Assembly: GCA_016873995.1 (NCBI GenBank)
Contig: VGVR01000009.1
Location: 1 to 64,000, forward strand
Source: Gemmatimonadota bacterium
Lineage (GTDB): Bacteria; Gemmatimonadota; Gemmatimonadetes; Longimicrobiales; Gaopeijiaceae
Length of the DNA stretch: 64,000 nucleotides
Direction of reading: 5' to 3'
In this document: positions 17,078-26,981 of the stretch, piece by piece
How positions within the stretch are numbered: position 1 is the first letter of the stretch
Layout of the letters: every line of letters begins with the position of its first letter
Position numbers and translations under genes: made by a program
Notes under the pieces: generated by a model
Seen by the model: only the letters and a program-made list of their open reading frames with translations
Told to the model about the DNA's origin: nothing
The model's database searches: none

Positions 17078-17106
17078 GCGGGTCGGCCGGAAGCGACACC
17101 CCCCTC

Positions 17107-19716
17107 ATGCGGCAGTGGCGGGATGCCAAGACCCGCCACCAGGACGCGCTGCTGTTCTTCCGCGTGGGCGACTTCTACGAGCTCTTCCACGACGACGCGG
17201 AGGAGGGCGCGCGCCTGCTCGGCCTCACGCTGACGGCGCGCAACAACGGCGCCGCCGCTGCGGTGCCCCTCGCGGGCGTGCCGGCCAAGGCGCTCGACGA
17301 CTACCTGTCGCGCCTCGTCCGGCTCGGTCGCCGCGTGGCCATATGCGATCAGGTGGAGGACCCGGCGGAAGCCAAGGGCATCGTGCGGCGCGAGGTCACC
17401 GAGATGCTGACCCCGGGCACGATCGTCGCCGACCACCTGCTGTCCGAGCGCGCGAGCACGCTGCTTTGCGCAGTCGTTCCTCACGCGCCGGTCGGGTACG
17501 GCGTGGCCACCGTCGACGTCTCCACGGGCGAGATGACCGCGCGCTACGTCGCCGTCCCCGACCTGGGCGCCGAGCTGGGACGCCTCGAGCCCGCGGAGCT
17601 CCTGATGCCGCGCTCGGCCGTCGACGACGCGCGTCTGGAAGCGCTTGCGGGCGCGACCGCGCGGTCCATCCGCGACGACTGGATGTTCGACGTCGAGACG
17701 GCGCGCGAGAAGCTGCTCCGCACGTACGGTGTCTCTTCTCTGGAAGGTCTCGGGTTCCAGACGGGAGACGACCAGCTGGTCGGGGCGGCCGGCGCCCTCG
17801 TCCAGTACCTGCAGGAGATCCGCCCGGCTGGCGTGACGCACCTCCGCCCTGTGAGGATCGAGCGGCCGGGGCGGATCATGCCGCTCGACGAGATGACACG
17901 TCGCAACCTCGAGCTGACGGAGCCGCTGCGCGGCAGCGAAGACCGAACCGAGCAGAAGACCACGCTGCTCGCCGTGCTCGACCGCGCGGTGACGGCCATG
18001 GGCGGCCGGCTGCTCCGCCGCTGGACACTGGAGCCGCTCGTGAGTGCCCCGGAGATCTGGGCTCGACAGCAGGCGGTCGCCGCGCTCTTCGACGCGACGG
18101 AGACGCGTGGGCGCCTGCGCGGCGTGCTCGCGGACGTCAGTGACCTGGACCGCCTTTCCGGCAAGCTGGGCACCGGCCGGGTCGGGCCACGCGACCTGGC
18201 TGCGCTCCGCCGTTCGCTCGAGCTCCTGCCGGCCGTGCGCGACGCAGTCGCAGCGAGCGGGGCTCCCTTGCTGGGCGAGCTCGCCCAGGGGCTCGACGTG
18301 CTCGACGACGTGCGCGACCTGCTCGCGGGTGCGCTCGCCGCCGACCCACCCGGCACGCTCAGCGAGGGCGGCGTCGTCCGCGCGGGTTGGTCCTCCGAGC
18401 TCGACGAGATGCGGCGGGTGCGGGACGGCGCCCGCGACTTCATCGCTTCGCTGCAAACGCGTGAGCGTGAGCGCTCGGGGATCTCGTCGCTCAAGGTCGG
18501 CTTCAATCAGGTCTTCGGATACTACCTGGAGGTGACCCGGGCGAACGTCGACAAGGTCCCCGCCGACTACGTGCGCAAGCAGACGCTCGCGAACGGTGAG
18601 CGGTACTTCACCCCCGAGCTGAAGGAGTGGGAGGAGAAGGTCTTCGCGGCCGAGGACGGCATCGGGCGATTGGAAGCCGAGCTGTTCGGCCGCGTCCGCG
18701 ACCAGGTGGCGCGCGCGGTGCCGCGGCTGCAGGGCAGCGCGTCACGCGTCGCCCAGCTCGACGTGCTCGCCGCGCTCGCCGACGTCGCGGCCCGGAACGG
18801 GTACGTGCGGCCGGAGGTCCACACCGGCTTCAGCGTCGACCTCCGCGCCGGCCGGCACCCGGTGGTCGAGACGATGATGCCGCGCTCGGACTTCATCCCC
18901 AACGACCTCGTGCTCGACGAGGCGCGGCGGATCGTCATCCTCACCGGGCCGAACATGGCGGGCAAGAGCACGGTGCTGCGCCAGGTGGGGCTCATCCAGC
19001 TGCTCGCGCAGATGGGCTCGTTCGTGCCCGCCGACCGGGCGCGACTGCCTGTCGTGGACCGCATCTATACCAGAGTCGGGGCGTCGGACAACCTCGCGCG
19101 CGGCCAGTCGACGTTCATGGTCGAGATGAGCGAGACCGCCGCGATCCTGCATGGCGCCACCGACCGCAGCCTGGTGCTCCTCGACGAAATCGGGCGGGGC
19201 ACTTCGACGTACGACGGCGTATCGATCGCGTGGGCGGTGACCGAGCACATCCACGAGCGCATCGGCGCCAAGACCATCTTCGCCACGCACTACCACGAGC
19301 TCACGCAGCTCGGCGATCAGTTGGCCGGCGTGAAGAACATGAACGTGTCCGTGCGGGAGGTGGGCGACGAGATCGTCTTCCTGCGGCGCCTCGCGGACGG
19401 TGGGGCCGACCGCTCGTACGGGATCCATGTCGCGCGGCTCGCGGGCATGCCCGAGGGCATCGTCGCGCGCGCCCGGGAACTTCTCGCAGAACTGGAGGGA
19501 ACACATACCGGTGGTGGCGAGGGTCTCGGTCGGCACGGCCAGCACCGCCCGGGTTCCGAATCCCACACCGATCAGCTCTCCTTCTTCCAGGTCGAGCATC
19601 CACTCGTGCGGCGACTGCGCGCTCTCGACCCCGACGACCTCACGCCCAAGGAGGCGCTCAGGCTCATCTACGAGCTGGGGAGCCTCTCGCGGCCGGGAGA
19701 GTCCTCGTCCGAATGA
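17107..19716 (+). CDS. mutS: DNA mismatch repair protein MutS
   Basis: 869 residues. It recognises mismatches and signals repair through ATP. The mismatch-binding domain I has FFRVGDFYELFHDDA with the conserved Phe-x-Glu (here FYE). The C-terminal ATPase has Walker A GPNMAGKST (about residue 614), MVEMSETA, Walker B LVLLDEIGRGTSTYDG and FATHYHEL. The ATG at 17107 begins the conserved MRQWxxxKxxxQDALLFF segment; nothing upstream fits. A TonB-like gene overlaps the 3' end by 4 bp. Confidence 0.97.
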   Translation: MRQWRDAKTRHQDALLFFRVGDFYELFHDDAEEGARLLGLTLTARNNGAAAAVPLAGVPAKALDDYLSRLVRLGRRVAICDQVEDPAEAKGIVRREVTEMLTPGTIVADHLLSERASTLLCAVVPHAPVGYGVATVDVSTGEMTARYVAVPDLGAELGRLEPAELLMPRSAVDDARLEALAGATARSIRDDWMFDVETAREKLLRTYGVSSLEGLGFQTGDDQLVGAAGALVQYLQEIRPAGVTHLRPVRIERPGRIMPLDEMTRRNLELTEPLRGSEDRTEQKTTLLAVLDRAVTAMGGRLLRRWTLEPLVSAPEIWARQQAVAALFDATETRGRLRGVLADVSDLDRLSGKLGTGRVGPRDLAALRRSLELLPAVRDAVAASGAPLLGELAQGLDVLDDVRDLLAGALAADPPGTLSEGGVVRAGWSSELDEMRRVRDGARDFIASLQTRERERSGISSLKVGFNQVFGYYLEVTRANVDKVPADYVRKQTLANGERYFTPELKEWEEKVFAAEDGIGRLEAELFGRVRDQVARAVPRLQGSASRVAQLDVLAALADVAARNGYVRPEVHTGFSVDLRAGRHPVVETMMPRSDFIPNDLVLDEARRIVILTGPNMAGKSTVLRQVGLIQLLAQMGSFVPADRARLPVVDRIYTRVGASDNLARGQSTFMVEMSETAAILHGATDRSLVLLDEIGRGTSTYDGVSIAWAVTEHIHERIGAKTIFATHYHELTQLGDQLAGVKNMNVSVREVGDEIVFLRRLADGGADRSYGIHVARLAGMPEGIVARARELLAELEGTHTGGGEGLGRHGQHRPGSESHTDQLSFFQVEHPLVRRLRALDPDDLTPKEALRLIYELGSLSRPGESSSE

Positions 19717-20120
19717 GGGGACCGTTGCGCTGGGGCTCTCGACGCAGGGTCGCACTGCTGGCTCTCATCGCGGCAGCCGGCGCCTGCGCCGCCGAAGCCG
19801 AGATCGAGCAGCCGCAGCCGCTCTATGGCGAGGTGCCGATCGAGTACCCACTCCATATGTGGGACCAGGACATGGAGGGCGAGACGCTCCTCCGCGTGCG
19901 CGTGAGCGACGTCGGCGCAGTCGACAGCGTCGAGGTCGTCGAGTCCTCGGGATACGCTGCCTTCGACTCCGCCGCCATGGCGGGCGCGCATGACCTTAGC
20001 TTCACGCCGGCGCGCCGCGATGGGAAGCGCATCGCCGTGTGGGCCGAGGTTACGGTGTACTTCTCGAAGCGCCCACGCCCCGACTCCCTCGGCCTGCCGG
20101 CCGCGACGCCGACGGGCTGA
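19713..20120 (+). CDS. TonB C-terminal-domain protein (probable lipoprotein)
   Basis: 135 residues. A hydrophobic leader (VALLALIAAAGAC) ends in a Cys resembling a lipobox. The rest is a TonB C-terminal fold: GETLLRVRVSDVGAVDSVEVVESSGYAAFDSAAMAG followed by LSFTPARRDGKRIAVWAEVTVYF. It lacks the Pro-rich spacer and N-terminal membrane helix of real TonB, so an energy-transducing role is doubtful. It overlaps mutS by 4 bp and is followed by the cystathionine beta-synthase-type gene after 17 bp. Confidence 0.75.
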   Translation: MRGPLRWGSRRRVALLALIAAAGACAAEAEIEQPQPLYGEVPIEYPLHMWDQDMEGETLLRVRVSDVGAVDSVEVVESSGYAAFDSAAMAGAHDLSFTPARRDGKRIAVWAEVTVYFSKRPRPDSLGLPAATPTG

Positions 20121-20137
20121 CCAGGCGGCGGCCCATC

Positions 20138-21523
20138 GTGTCGGAGCGCTACCGAGAGCCGTGCGCGAGCGTCCTCGACCTGATCGGCTGGACGCCGCTC
20201 GTGCAACTCCATGCAGTCACCGGCGGAGCGCGCACGCCCGTCTACGGGAAGTGCGAGTTCATGGGCCCGGGTGGCTCCGTGAAGGACCGCATCGGCCTGG
20301 CGATGATCGAGGCAGCCGAGTCCGCCGGCACGCTCCGGCCCGGCGGCACGATCGTGGAGGCGACCAGCGGTAATACCGGCGTCGCGCTCGCCATTGCGGC
20401 CTCCTTGAAAGGATATCGCTGCGTGTTCACGATGCCGGACAAGATGAGCCACGAGAAGGTGAAGCTGCTCCGCGCGTTCGGTGCGGAGGTGATCATCACG
20501 CCCACTGCCGTCCCTCCGGACCATCCCGATCACTACCTGCAGAAAGCGAGGAGTCTGGCGGCTTCGACACCCGGCGCGGTGATGGCGGACCAGTTCTACA
20601 ATCAGGCGAACCCCGACGCGCACTTCCGCACCACCGGCCCCGAGATCTGGGAGCAGACGAAGGGGCGCGTCACGCACTTCGTCGCCTCCGCCGGGACGGG
20701 CGGCACGATCACGGGCGTGGGCCGCTACCTGAAGCAGAAGAATCCGGCGGTGCGGATCGTCGGCGTCGATCCCGAAGGCTCGATGATCGGCCCGTTCTTC
20801 AACAGGGGAAAGCGCATCGAAGGACACCCCTACAAGGTCGAGGGGATCGGAAACGACAAGATCCCCGGCGCGCTCGATCTCTCGGTCGTCGACGAGTACC
20901 GCACCTACACCGACGGCGACGCGTTCCGCATGGGGCGCCGCCTCGCTCGTGAGGAAGGCCTGTTCGTGGGTGGCTCGGCGGGCATGCTGGTGCACGGCGC
21001 CGTCGCGCTCGCGTGCGAGTTGGACGACCCGGACGCCCTCGTCGTCACGATGCTCTGCGACTGGGGCGAGCACTACCTCAGCAAGATGTACGACGACGAC
21101 TGGATGCGAGAGAACGGCTTCCTCGAGCGGCCGCGGCGCACCACTGTCGCGGAGGTCCTCTCGGCGAAAGAGCGCCGCGTCGGCGACCTGATCACGGTGG
21201 CGCCGTCGACCCCGATCCGCATGGCGCTCTCGACCATCACGGCGCACGACATCAGCCAGATTCCGGTGGTGCTGGGGGGCGAGTGCGTGGGCTCGCTCAC
21301 CGAGACACGGCTGATGGCGCGCGTGATCGCCGAGCCCGAGCTGCTCGACAAGCCCGTGGAGTCGGTGATGGGGGCGCCGTTCCCGGTGCTCGAGGCCCAC
21401 GTGGACTCCGAGGAGGTCGCGCAGCTGATGAAGCGCGGAAACGCGGCATGCCTCGTGCGTAGGGAAGGAAAGCTGGTAGGAATCGTCACGCGCTACGACG
21501 TGGTACGGGTGCTCACCGCTTGA
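20138..21523 (+). CDS. Cystathionine beta-synthase / cysteine synthase with CBS domains
   Basis: 461 residues. The PLP lyase domain (1-330) has GPGGSVKDRIG with the Schiff-base Lys, EATSGNTGVALA (substrate loop) and SAGTGGTITGVG (phosphate loop). Two CBS domains fill residues about 340-461 (VAPSTPIRMALSTITAHDISQIPVV and the C-terminal repeat), usual for nucleotide or S-adenosylmethionine sensing. It condenses serine or O-acetylserine with homocysteine or sulfide. The CBS tail favours cystathionine beta-synthase. No heme-binding N-terminus is present. The start is GTG 20138. Confidence 0.9.
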   Translation: MSERYREPCASVLDLIGWTPLVQLHAVTGGARTPVYGKCEFMGPGGSVKDRIGLAMIEAAESAGTLRPGGTIVEATSGNTGVALAIAASLKGYRCVFTMPDKMSHEKVKLLRAFGAEVIITPTAVPPDHPDHYLQKARSLAASTPGAVMADQFYNQANPDAHFRTTGPEIWEQTKGRVTHFVASAGTGGTITGVGRYLKQKNPAVRIVGVDPEGSMIGPFFNRGKRIEGHPYKVEGIGNDKIPGALDLSVVDEYRTYTDGDAFRMGRRLAREEGLFVGGSAGMLVHGAVALACELDDPDALVVTMLCDWGEHYLSKMYDDDWMRENGFLERPRRTTVAEVLSAKERRVGDLITVAPSTPIRMALSTITAHDISQIPVVLGGECVGSLTETRLMARVIAEPELLDKPVESVMGAPFPVLEAHVDSEEVAQLMKRGNAACLVRREGKLVGIVTRYDVVRVLTA

Positions 21524-21578
21524 GGGGCGTCCGGAAGATCAGCGTCGAGGAGATCATGGTGATAATGGAGATGGCCGC

Positions 21579-22595
21579 ATGAGGGTCGCGGTGTTGATGG
21601 GTGGAACCTCCGACGAGCGGGTCGTCTCGCTCTCATCGGGTGTGCAGGTCACGCGCGCACTCCGGGAGGCGGGCCACGAGGTCGTCGCGATCGACACCGT
21701 GCGCGGTGTGCTCGCGCTCAGGGACGAGGAGCTCCTGCGCCAAGAGGGCGTGCGTCCCGCCCCGCCGACGGCCGAGGAGCTGCGCGGTCTCGACGAGGGG
21801 AATACGGTGGCGCTGACGCGCGATCCCGCGCTCGGGCCCATCGACGTCTTCTTCGTCGCGCTGCACGGCGGCAGCGGCGAGGATGGCACCGTGCAGGCGC
21901 TGCTCGACGTGGCGGGCGTGACGTACACCGGGAGCGACCGGCTCGGCTGCTCGCTCGCCATGGACAAGGAGGTGAGCAAGCGCCTCTTCCGCGACGCCGG
22001 CATCCCCACGCCGCTGTGGATGACGGGCGCGGCGACCGCCGACGAGGTGGAGCGCCGGCTCGGGCTCCCGGTGATCGTGAAGGTGGCTTCGGGGGGCTCG
22101 TCGCTGCGACTCATCCTCGCGCACGACCGGACGGAGCTCGAGCGCGCCATCGAGGTGAGCCGAGGGTGGAACGACGTGGTTCTCTTCGAGCAGTACTGCC
22201 CCGGCCGGGAGCTCACGGTGGGCGTGGTCGGAGGACGGGCGCTTCCGGTCGGCGAGATCGTCCCGAAGCACGAGCTCTTCGACTACGAGTGCAAGTATCA
22301 GCCCGGCATGGCGGAGGAGGTTTTTCCGGCGTCCGTCGACGACGAGCTCTGTCAGCGCGTGCAACGGCTGGCGGTACGGGTCCACCACGCGCTCCGCATG
22401 CGTGACTACTCGCGCGTCGACTTCATGGTGGACCGAGACGGCGTCCCGTGGTGCCTCGAAGCCAACGCCTGTCCGGGGATGACGGCCAACAGCTTGCTTC
22501 CCAAGGCCGCGCGGGCCGCGGGCATCGCCTTCCCGCAGCTTTGCGATCAGATCGCGGGGCTCGCGCGAACGCGGCGCCTTGCTCATTCTACTTAG
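21579..22595 (+). CDS. ddl: D-alanine--D-alanine ligase
   Basis: 338 residues. This ATP-grasp enzyme makes the D-Ala-D-Ala dipeptide for peptidoglycan. Family features are HGGSGEDGTVQALLDVAGVTYTGS near residue 90, MDKEVSKRLF, the nucleotide-binding LPVIVKVASGGSS, RELTVGVVGGRALPV, and the Mg2+ site DFMVDRDGVPWCLEANACPGMT. The Tyr/Phe that sets D-Ala versus D-Lac specificity cannot be called with certainty. A standard ATG start follows the CBS gene after 55 bp. Confidence 0.95.
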   Translation: MRVAVLMGGTSDERVVSLSSGVQVTRALREAGHEVVAIDTVRGVLALRDEELLRQEGVRPAPPTAEELRGLDEGNTVALTRDPALGPIDVFFVALHGGSGEDGTVQALLDVAGVTYTGSDRLGCSLAMDKEVSKRLFRDAGIPTPLWMTGAATADEVERRLGLPVIVKVASGGSSLRLILAHDRTELERAIEVSRGWNDVVLFEQYCPGRELTVGVVGGRALPVGEIVPKHELFDYECKYQPGMAEEVFPASVDDELCQRVQRLAVRVHHALRMRDYSRVDFMVDRDGVPWCLEANACPGMTANSLLPKAARAAGIAFPQLCDQIAGLARTRRLAHST

Positions 22596-22629
22596 GGTCC
22601 GTTTCGCCCCACCCAGCACCTTCCCGTCC

Positions 22630-23469
22630 ATGTCGTACGCACCGAACGGATTTGGACTCAGCTACCTGCTCACCCCCATGGTGAAGCGGCTGCTGATCGC
22701 GAACTGCGTCGTCTTCTTCGCGACCGCCTTGGTGGGCGAGGGGCTCGTGTTCGAGTGGTTCGCGTTCCAGCCGGATGCGATCCTGACGCGGCCCTGGGGC
22801 GCCGTCACGTACATGTTCCTCCACGGCGACCTGATGCACCTCGTGGTGAACATGCTCGCCGTCTTCTTCTTCGGGCCGCCGCTCGAAGCCCGGTGGGGCG
22901 CGCGCGAGTTCCTGCGCTTCTACTTCGTGTGCGGCCTCGGTGGCGTGGTGCTCTCGTTCCTCTTCCAGCCGGTTTGGATCGTGGGGGCGTCGGCGGCTAC
23001 CTACGGGCTGATGCTCGCGTTCGCGATGAACTGGCCGACGGTCCCGATCTACGTGTGGGGGATCTTCCCCGTGCAGGCACGCTACCTGGTCGGCTTCCTG
23101 TTCGTGCTCACCGTCTGGGGCGCCGGACCGGGTGCGGAGGGGAGCAACGTCGCGCATTTCGCGCACCTGGGCGGGTTGATCTCGGGGTTCCTGTACCTGA
23201 AGGCCGATTGGCGTCCGGGCGAGCGCATGCGTCAGATCCAGCGCTCGGCGACCACGCGCCGTCGCCGCCTGGCGATCGTGCCGCGGCAGGAGCGCTCCGA
23301 TCCGGTTCCCGAGTCGCAGGCGACGGGACGGCGCCTGCGCGAGGACGCCGCCCTCTACGACCGCGTCGACGCAGTGCTCGACAAGATCTCGGCAGAGGGG
23401 ATCGGGTCGCTCACCCCTGAGGAGCTGCGCCTCCTCGATGAGGTTTCGAAGCGCCACCGCAGTAACTGA
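22630..23469 (+). CDS. Rhomboid-family intramembrane serine protease
   Basis: 279 residues with about six membrane helices. The catalytic Ser is residue 121 in VGASAATYGLM and the His is 179 in AHLGGLISGF; HGDLMHLVVNM gives the helix-2 His/Asn motif. Rhomboids cleave transmembrane helices of substrate proteins. The cytoplasmic C-terminal tail (about residues 205-279) is basic and ends in a DKISAEGIGSLTPEELRLLDEVS helix shared by many Gemmatimonadota and Bacteroidota rhomboids. ATG 22630 gives the natural N-terminus. Confidence 0.9.
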   Translation: MSYAPNGFGLSYLLTPMVKRLLIANCVVFFATALVGEGLVFEWFAFQPDAILTRPWGAVTYMFLHGDLMHLVVNMLAVFFFGPPLEARWGAREFLRFYFVCGLGGVVLSFLFQPVWIVGASAATYGLMLAFAMNWPTVPIYVWGIFPVQARYLVGFLFVLTVWGAGPGAEGSNVAHFAHLGGLISGFLYLKADWRPGERMRQIQRSATTRRRRLAIVPRQERSDPVPESQATGRRLREDAALYDRVDAVLDKISAEGIGSLTPEELRLLDEVSKRHRSN

Positions 23470-23619
23470 TCGGCGCCCGTCGACCCACCCACGGCGACGC
23501 CGCGGCGGGCGCCCGCGAAGGACAGCGAGCCCCCGACTTGTGAGGCTTTCGGCGCCCCCTCAGCTTTCAAGCCTTCCGTACCCGACCGGGCACGGGTTCG
23601 CCGTAACGCCGAGGTATCG

Positions 23620-25875
23620 ATGAAGCCGACCTCTCTCGTGGCAGCGCTCTGCGCGGCACCCCTCCTCGTTTCGTGCGGTGGTGGCGCGCCGACTCCAGCG
23701 CCGGCTCCGGCGCCGGCCCCTGTCGCGACCCCCGCTACAGTGCCCGTCGCGGCTGCGCCCGCACCCGACGAGGCGCCTCGTCCGTTCGTCTACGGCGTCG
23801 ACCTCGACACGGTGCGCGCAGGCCCGTTCGACCAGGGCAAGATGTGGACGTTCGAGAACCCGCCCGTAGAGTATCTGGCGGACAAGTACGGGCTCAGGCT
23901 CGATCAGAGGTGGTTCGAGCGCGCGCGCCTCGGGGCGCTGCGCATTCCGAGCTGCTCGGCGTCGCTCGTGTCGCCCAACGGCCTGGTGCTGACCAACCAC
24001 CACTGCGCGCGCGAGTTCGTGTCCCAGGTCTCCCGTTCCGGAGAGACTTTGTTGGATGATGGGTTCACCGCTCAGAACCTGGCAGACGAGCGGGAGGTGG
24101 AGGACTTCACCGCCGATCAGCTGATCGACATCGTCGACGTCACGGACGAGGTGAACCGCACGCTCGACGCGCTCCCGGCGGACCAGCGCGCCGAGCGCCG
24201 CGAGAGTCTGCTCGACGAGATCGAGACGCGCATACTCGCCCAGCGCGGCGGCGAGGACGCCGGCTACATGGTCGAGATGATCTCGCTCTACAACGGAGGG
24301 CGCACCTCGGCGTACGTCTTCCGTCAGTACACCAATGCGAAGCTCGTCATGGCGCCTGAGCTCCAGATCGGCTTCTTCGGTGGTGACCCGGACAACTTCA
24401 CCTACCCACGCTACAACCTCGACTTCTCGCTCTTCCGCCTCTACGGCGACGACGGCCGCCCACTCTCGACGCCCGACTACTTCCGCGTCGACGACGACGG
24501 CCTCGAGGAGGGGGACCCGATCTTCATCGTCGGGAACCCTGGCTCGACCAGCCGCTTGCAGACGGTGGCAGAGCTCGAGTTTCGGCGCGACGTGAGCGAC
24601 CGCGGCATCGTCGAGCTGCTCCGCTCGCGCATGGCCGTTCTCGACGCCTTCATTCGCGCGTACCCGGCGGAGGCCGAGGAGCGCGACCTGCGCAACACGT
24701 ACTTCAGCTTCGCGAACTCCGAGAAGGCCTACGAAGGTCAGGTCGGTGGGCTCGAGGACCCGATCATCCTGGCGCGGCGCACGGACACCGACCGACGCTT
24801 CCAGGCCGCGATCGACGCGGATCCGGAGCTCCGGTCCCGGTATGGTACGCTCATCGGCCGCATGGCGGAGCTGCAGGCGACGAAGCGTCAGGTGGCCCCC
24901 GGTTTCAGCGCGTTCCTCGCGCTCACGAGCAACGACCTCGAGTCGGCCACGCTGCATCGTGCGCTTCTCGCCTATCAGATCGTGGGGGCGCGGCAGGGCG
25001 GAGCACCTGCGGATGCCGTCCAGGAACTGGTCGACGAGTTGCTCGCCGTGCCGCAGCAGCACCCGCAGCTCAATCGCACACTCATGGAGGCGCGCTTCCG
25101 GGACTTCGTGCGACACTATGGCGCGGACTCCGAGATCGCCCGCGCGGTACTTGCCGGCCAGAGCGTGGAGGCGAGGGCGCAAGCCGTGTTCTCCGGGTCG
25201 GCGCTCGCGGACTCGGCGGGCGCTGCCGCTGCCATTCAGGGCAACACGGTGACCATGCAGGACCCCGCGCTCGCCATCGTGCGGGCGTATCTGCCGATGT
25301 ACATCCAGTTCCAGCAGACGGTGGGGACGGTCTTCCCCGAAGAGGCCGAGATCGCCGCCGACCTAGGCCGCGCTCGCTACGAGGTGTACGGAACCGACGT
25401 GCCGCCGGACGCCACGTTCTCGCTTCGGATCGCAGACGGCGTGGTCACGGGCTACGAGTACAACGGCACCGTCGCTCCGGTGTTCACCACCATCTACGGC
25501 ATCTACGACCGGCACTACTCCTTCCCGGGCAAAGCGGACTGGGCGCTCCCCGAGAAGTGGCAGGGACCGCCGGCGGGGCTCGACCTGTCCACGCCGTTCA
25601 ACTTCGTGTCGACCGCGGACATCATCGGCGGAAACTCTGGCTCACCCGTCCTCGACCAGGAGCTCGAGGTCGTGGGGGTGGTCTTCGACGGCAACATCGA
25701 GAGCCTCCCGGGCGACTACATCTATCTGCCCGAGAAGAACCGCTCGGTCACGGTCGACGTGCGGGCGATTCTCGAGTCACTCGACGTGATCTACGACGCT
25801 GATCGCCTAGTGCTCGAGCTGCGGTCGGGCCGCCTCGTTCCGACGGAGCGGGAGGCCGACCAGGCGGGGCGCTAG
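23620..25875 (+). CDS. S46-family dipeptidyl peptidase (lipoprotein)
   Basis: 751 residues. The leader ends LLVSCGGG, a good lipobox, followed by a Pro/Ala linker. The chymotrypsin-like S46 (DPP7/DPP11) signature is complete: CSASLVSPNGLVLTNHHC with the catalytic His, DNFTYPRYNLDFSLFRLY with the Asp, and GGNSGSPVLDQELEVVGVVFDGN with the nucleophile Ser. These enzymes trim dipeptides from extracellular peptides, feeding asaccharolytic growth. Length is in the family range of about 700-750. Confidence 0.95.
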   Translation: MKPTSLVAALCAAPLLVSCGGGAPTPAPAPAPAPVATPATVPVAAAPAPDEAPRPFVYGVDLDTVRAGPFDQGKMWTFENPPVEYLADKYGLRLDQRWFERARLGALRIPSCSASLVSPNGLVLTNHHCAREFVSQVSRSGETLLDDGFTAQNLADEREVEDFTADQLIDIVDVTDEVNRTLDALPADQRAERRESLLDEIETRILAQRGGEDAGYMVEMISLYNGGRTSAYVFRQYTNAKLVMAPELQIGFFGGDPDNFTYPRYNLDFSLFRLYGDDGRPLSTPDYFRVDDDGLEEGDPIFIVGNPGSTSRLQTVAELEFRRDVSDRGIVELLRSRMAVLDAFIRAYPAEAEERDLRNTYFSFANSEKAYEGQVGGLEDPIILARRTDTDRRFQAAIDADPELRSRYGTLIGRMAELQATKRQVAPGFSAFLALTSNDLESATLHRALLAYQIVGARQGGAPADAVQELVDELLAVPQQHPQLNRTLMEARFRDFVRHYGADSEIARAVLAGQSVEARAQAVFSGSALADSAGAAAAIQGNTVTMQDPALAIVRAYLPMYIQFQQTVGTVFPEEAEIAADLGRARYEVYGTDVPPDATFSLRIADGVVTGYEYNGTVAPVFTTIYGIYDRHYSFPGKADWALPEKWQGPPAGLDLSTPFNFVSTADIIGGNSGSPVLDQELEVVGVVFDGNIESLPGDYIYLPEKNRSVTVDVRAILESLDVIYDADRLVLELRSGRLVPTEREADQAGR

Positions 25876-25966
25876 CAGGCCCCAGACATCAAGAGGCTAC
25901 CGCGCCCGTGAAGGAAGACGCACTTTCGGCCGTAGGACGGTTCGTACCCTAACGGGGAGGTGGGCC

Positions 25967-26806
25967 ATGGCGGGTAGACTCTCGAACAGTTTCGCGCTGG
26001 TGAAGGCGAGCGCGAACGTGCTGAGGCTCGACAAGGAGCTGATGATCTTTCCGCTCATGTCGGGCATCGCGACCGTCCTCGTCGCGGCGAGCTTCATCGC
26101 GCCGATCTTCATGGTCGGCCCCGAGATCTTCGTCGACGGAGAGAACCCGAGCTACGCTGCATACGCTCTGGGCTTCCTGTTCTACCTCGTCCAATACTCC
26201 GTGATCTTCTTCTTCAACGCGGCCCTCGTGGGCGCGGCGCTCATCCGACTTGATGGCGGCGACCCCACCGTGAGCGACGGGTTGGCCATCGCCTCGAAGC
26301 GCATGGGCGCGATCCTGGGATACGCTGCCATCGCGGCCACGGTCGGCATGGTGCTCCGCTTCATCGCCGAGCGCGCGGGGTTCCTCGGCCGCATCATCAC
26401 CGGCTTAATCGGCTTGGCGTGGACGCTCACGACGTATCTCACCGTGCCGATCCTCGTGACCAAGGACATCGGTCCTGTGGACGCGGTGAAGGAGAGCGTC
26501 GCGATCTTCAAGCGCACATGGGGCGGGCAGGTGATCGGCAACTTCGGCATGGGGTGGGCCGTCACGTTGATGGCGATCTCGTGGACCGCCGTGTGCTGCG
26601 TGCTGCTCTTTCTGCTGGCTCCGGGTGGCGAGTTCGTCGTGCTGCCGCTGGTCGGACTGATGGTGCTCGGAAACGTCTTCCTGGCACTGTTTGCTTCGGC
26701 GCTGAACGGCATCTACACGGCCGCGCTCTACCGCTACGCGATCACCGGCGACACCGGGTACTTCGACGCCGACATCATGGGTAAGGCGTTCAGCCCCAAG
26801 AATTAA
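25967..26806 (+). CDS. DUF6159-family membrane protein
   Basis: 279 residues with about six hydrophobic segments (residues about 30-50, 65-85, 110-130, 140-155, 195-220 and 225-255). The N-terminus GRLSNSFALVKASANVLRLDKELMIFPL matches the conserved start of DUF6159 proteins, and a central VKESVAIFKRTWGGQVIGNFG motif is also typical. The function of this family is unknown. A GGGAGG ribosome site precedes the ATG. It stands alone between the S46 peptidase and the EF-G paralogue. Confidence 0.8.
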   Translation: MAGRLSNSFALVKASANVLRLDKELMIFPLMSGIATVLVAASFIAPIFMVGPEIFVDGENPSYAAYALGFLFYLVQYSVIFFFNAALVGAALIRLDGGDPTVSDGLAIASKRMGAILGYAAIAATVGMVLRFIAERAGFLGRIITGLIGLAWTLTTYLTVPILVTKDIGPVDAVKESVAIFKRTWGGQVIGNFGMGWAVTLMAISWTAVCCVLLFLLAPGGEFVVLPLVGLMVLGNVFLALFASALNGIYTAALYRYAITGDTGYFDADIMGKAFSPKN

Positions 26807-26828
26807 CGCTCGGCGTAGGGACGCTGCC

Positions 26829-26857
26829 TTGCCGCCACCTGGCGGCCTCTCTACAAT
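26829..26857 (+). promoter_or_regulatory. Sigma70-type promoter for the EF-G/proC operon
   Basis: TTGCCG (26829-26834), a 17-bp spacer and TACAAT (26852-26857) closely match the consensus. They lie 125 bp upstream of the EF-G start, leaving a leader with a strong hairpin. Confidence 0.65.
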
Positions 26858-26910
26858 CCGGGTCCATTCGCCGCCGGACGCCTCTACGGCGCCCGCGGAC
26901 AACGGATAGC

Positions 26911-26952
26911 GGGCCCGCCGCTCCTCGGCTCCGGCCAGGTCGCGGCGGGCCC
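26911..26952 (+). promoter_or_regulatory. Leader hairpin before the EF-G gene
   Basis: GGGCCCGCCGC (26911-26921) and GCGGCGGGCCC (26942-26952) form a perfect 11-bp GC-only stem with a 20-base loop, 29 bp upstream of the start codon. It could attenuate transcription or block ribosome access. No T-run follows. Confidence 0.5.
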
Positions 26953-26981
26953 TGTTCATCGGCGCACTCGGAGGTTCCCGC

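Noticed and set aside
16834-17106. N-terminal extension of MutS
   Set aside because: In that frame the sequence is an Arg-rich shadow of the SPOR gene; conserved MutS homology begins at the ATG at 17107.
18627-19712. Upstream extension of the TonB-like frame through mutS
   Set aside because: It is the +1 shadow of mutS; the real start is the ATG at 19713.
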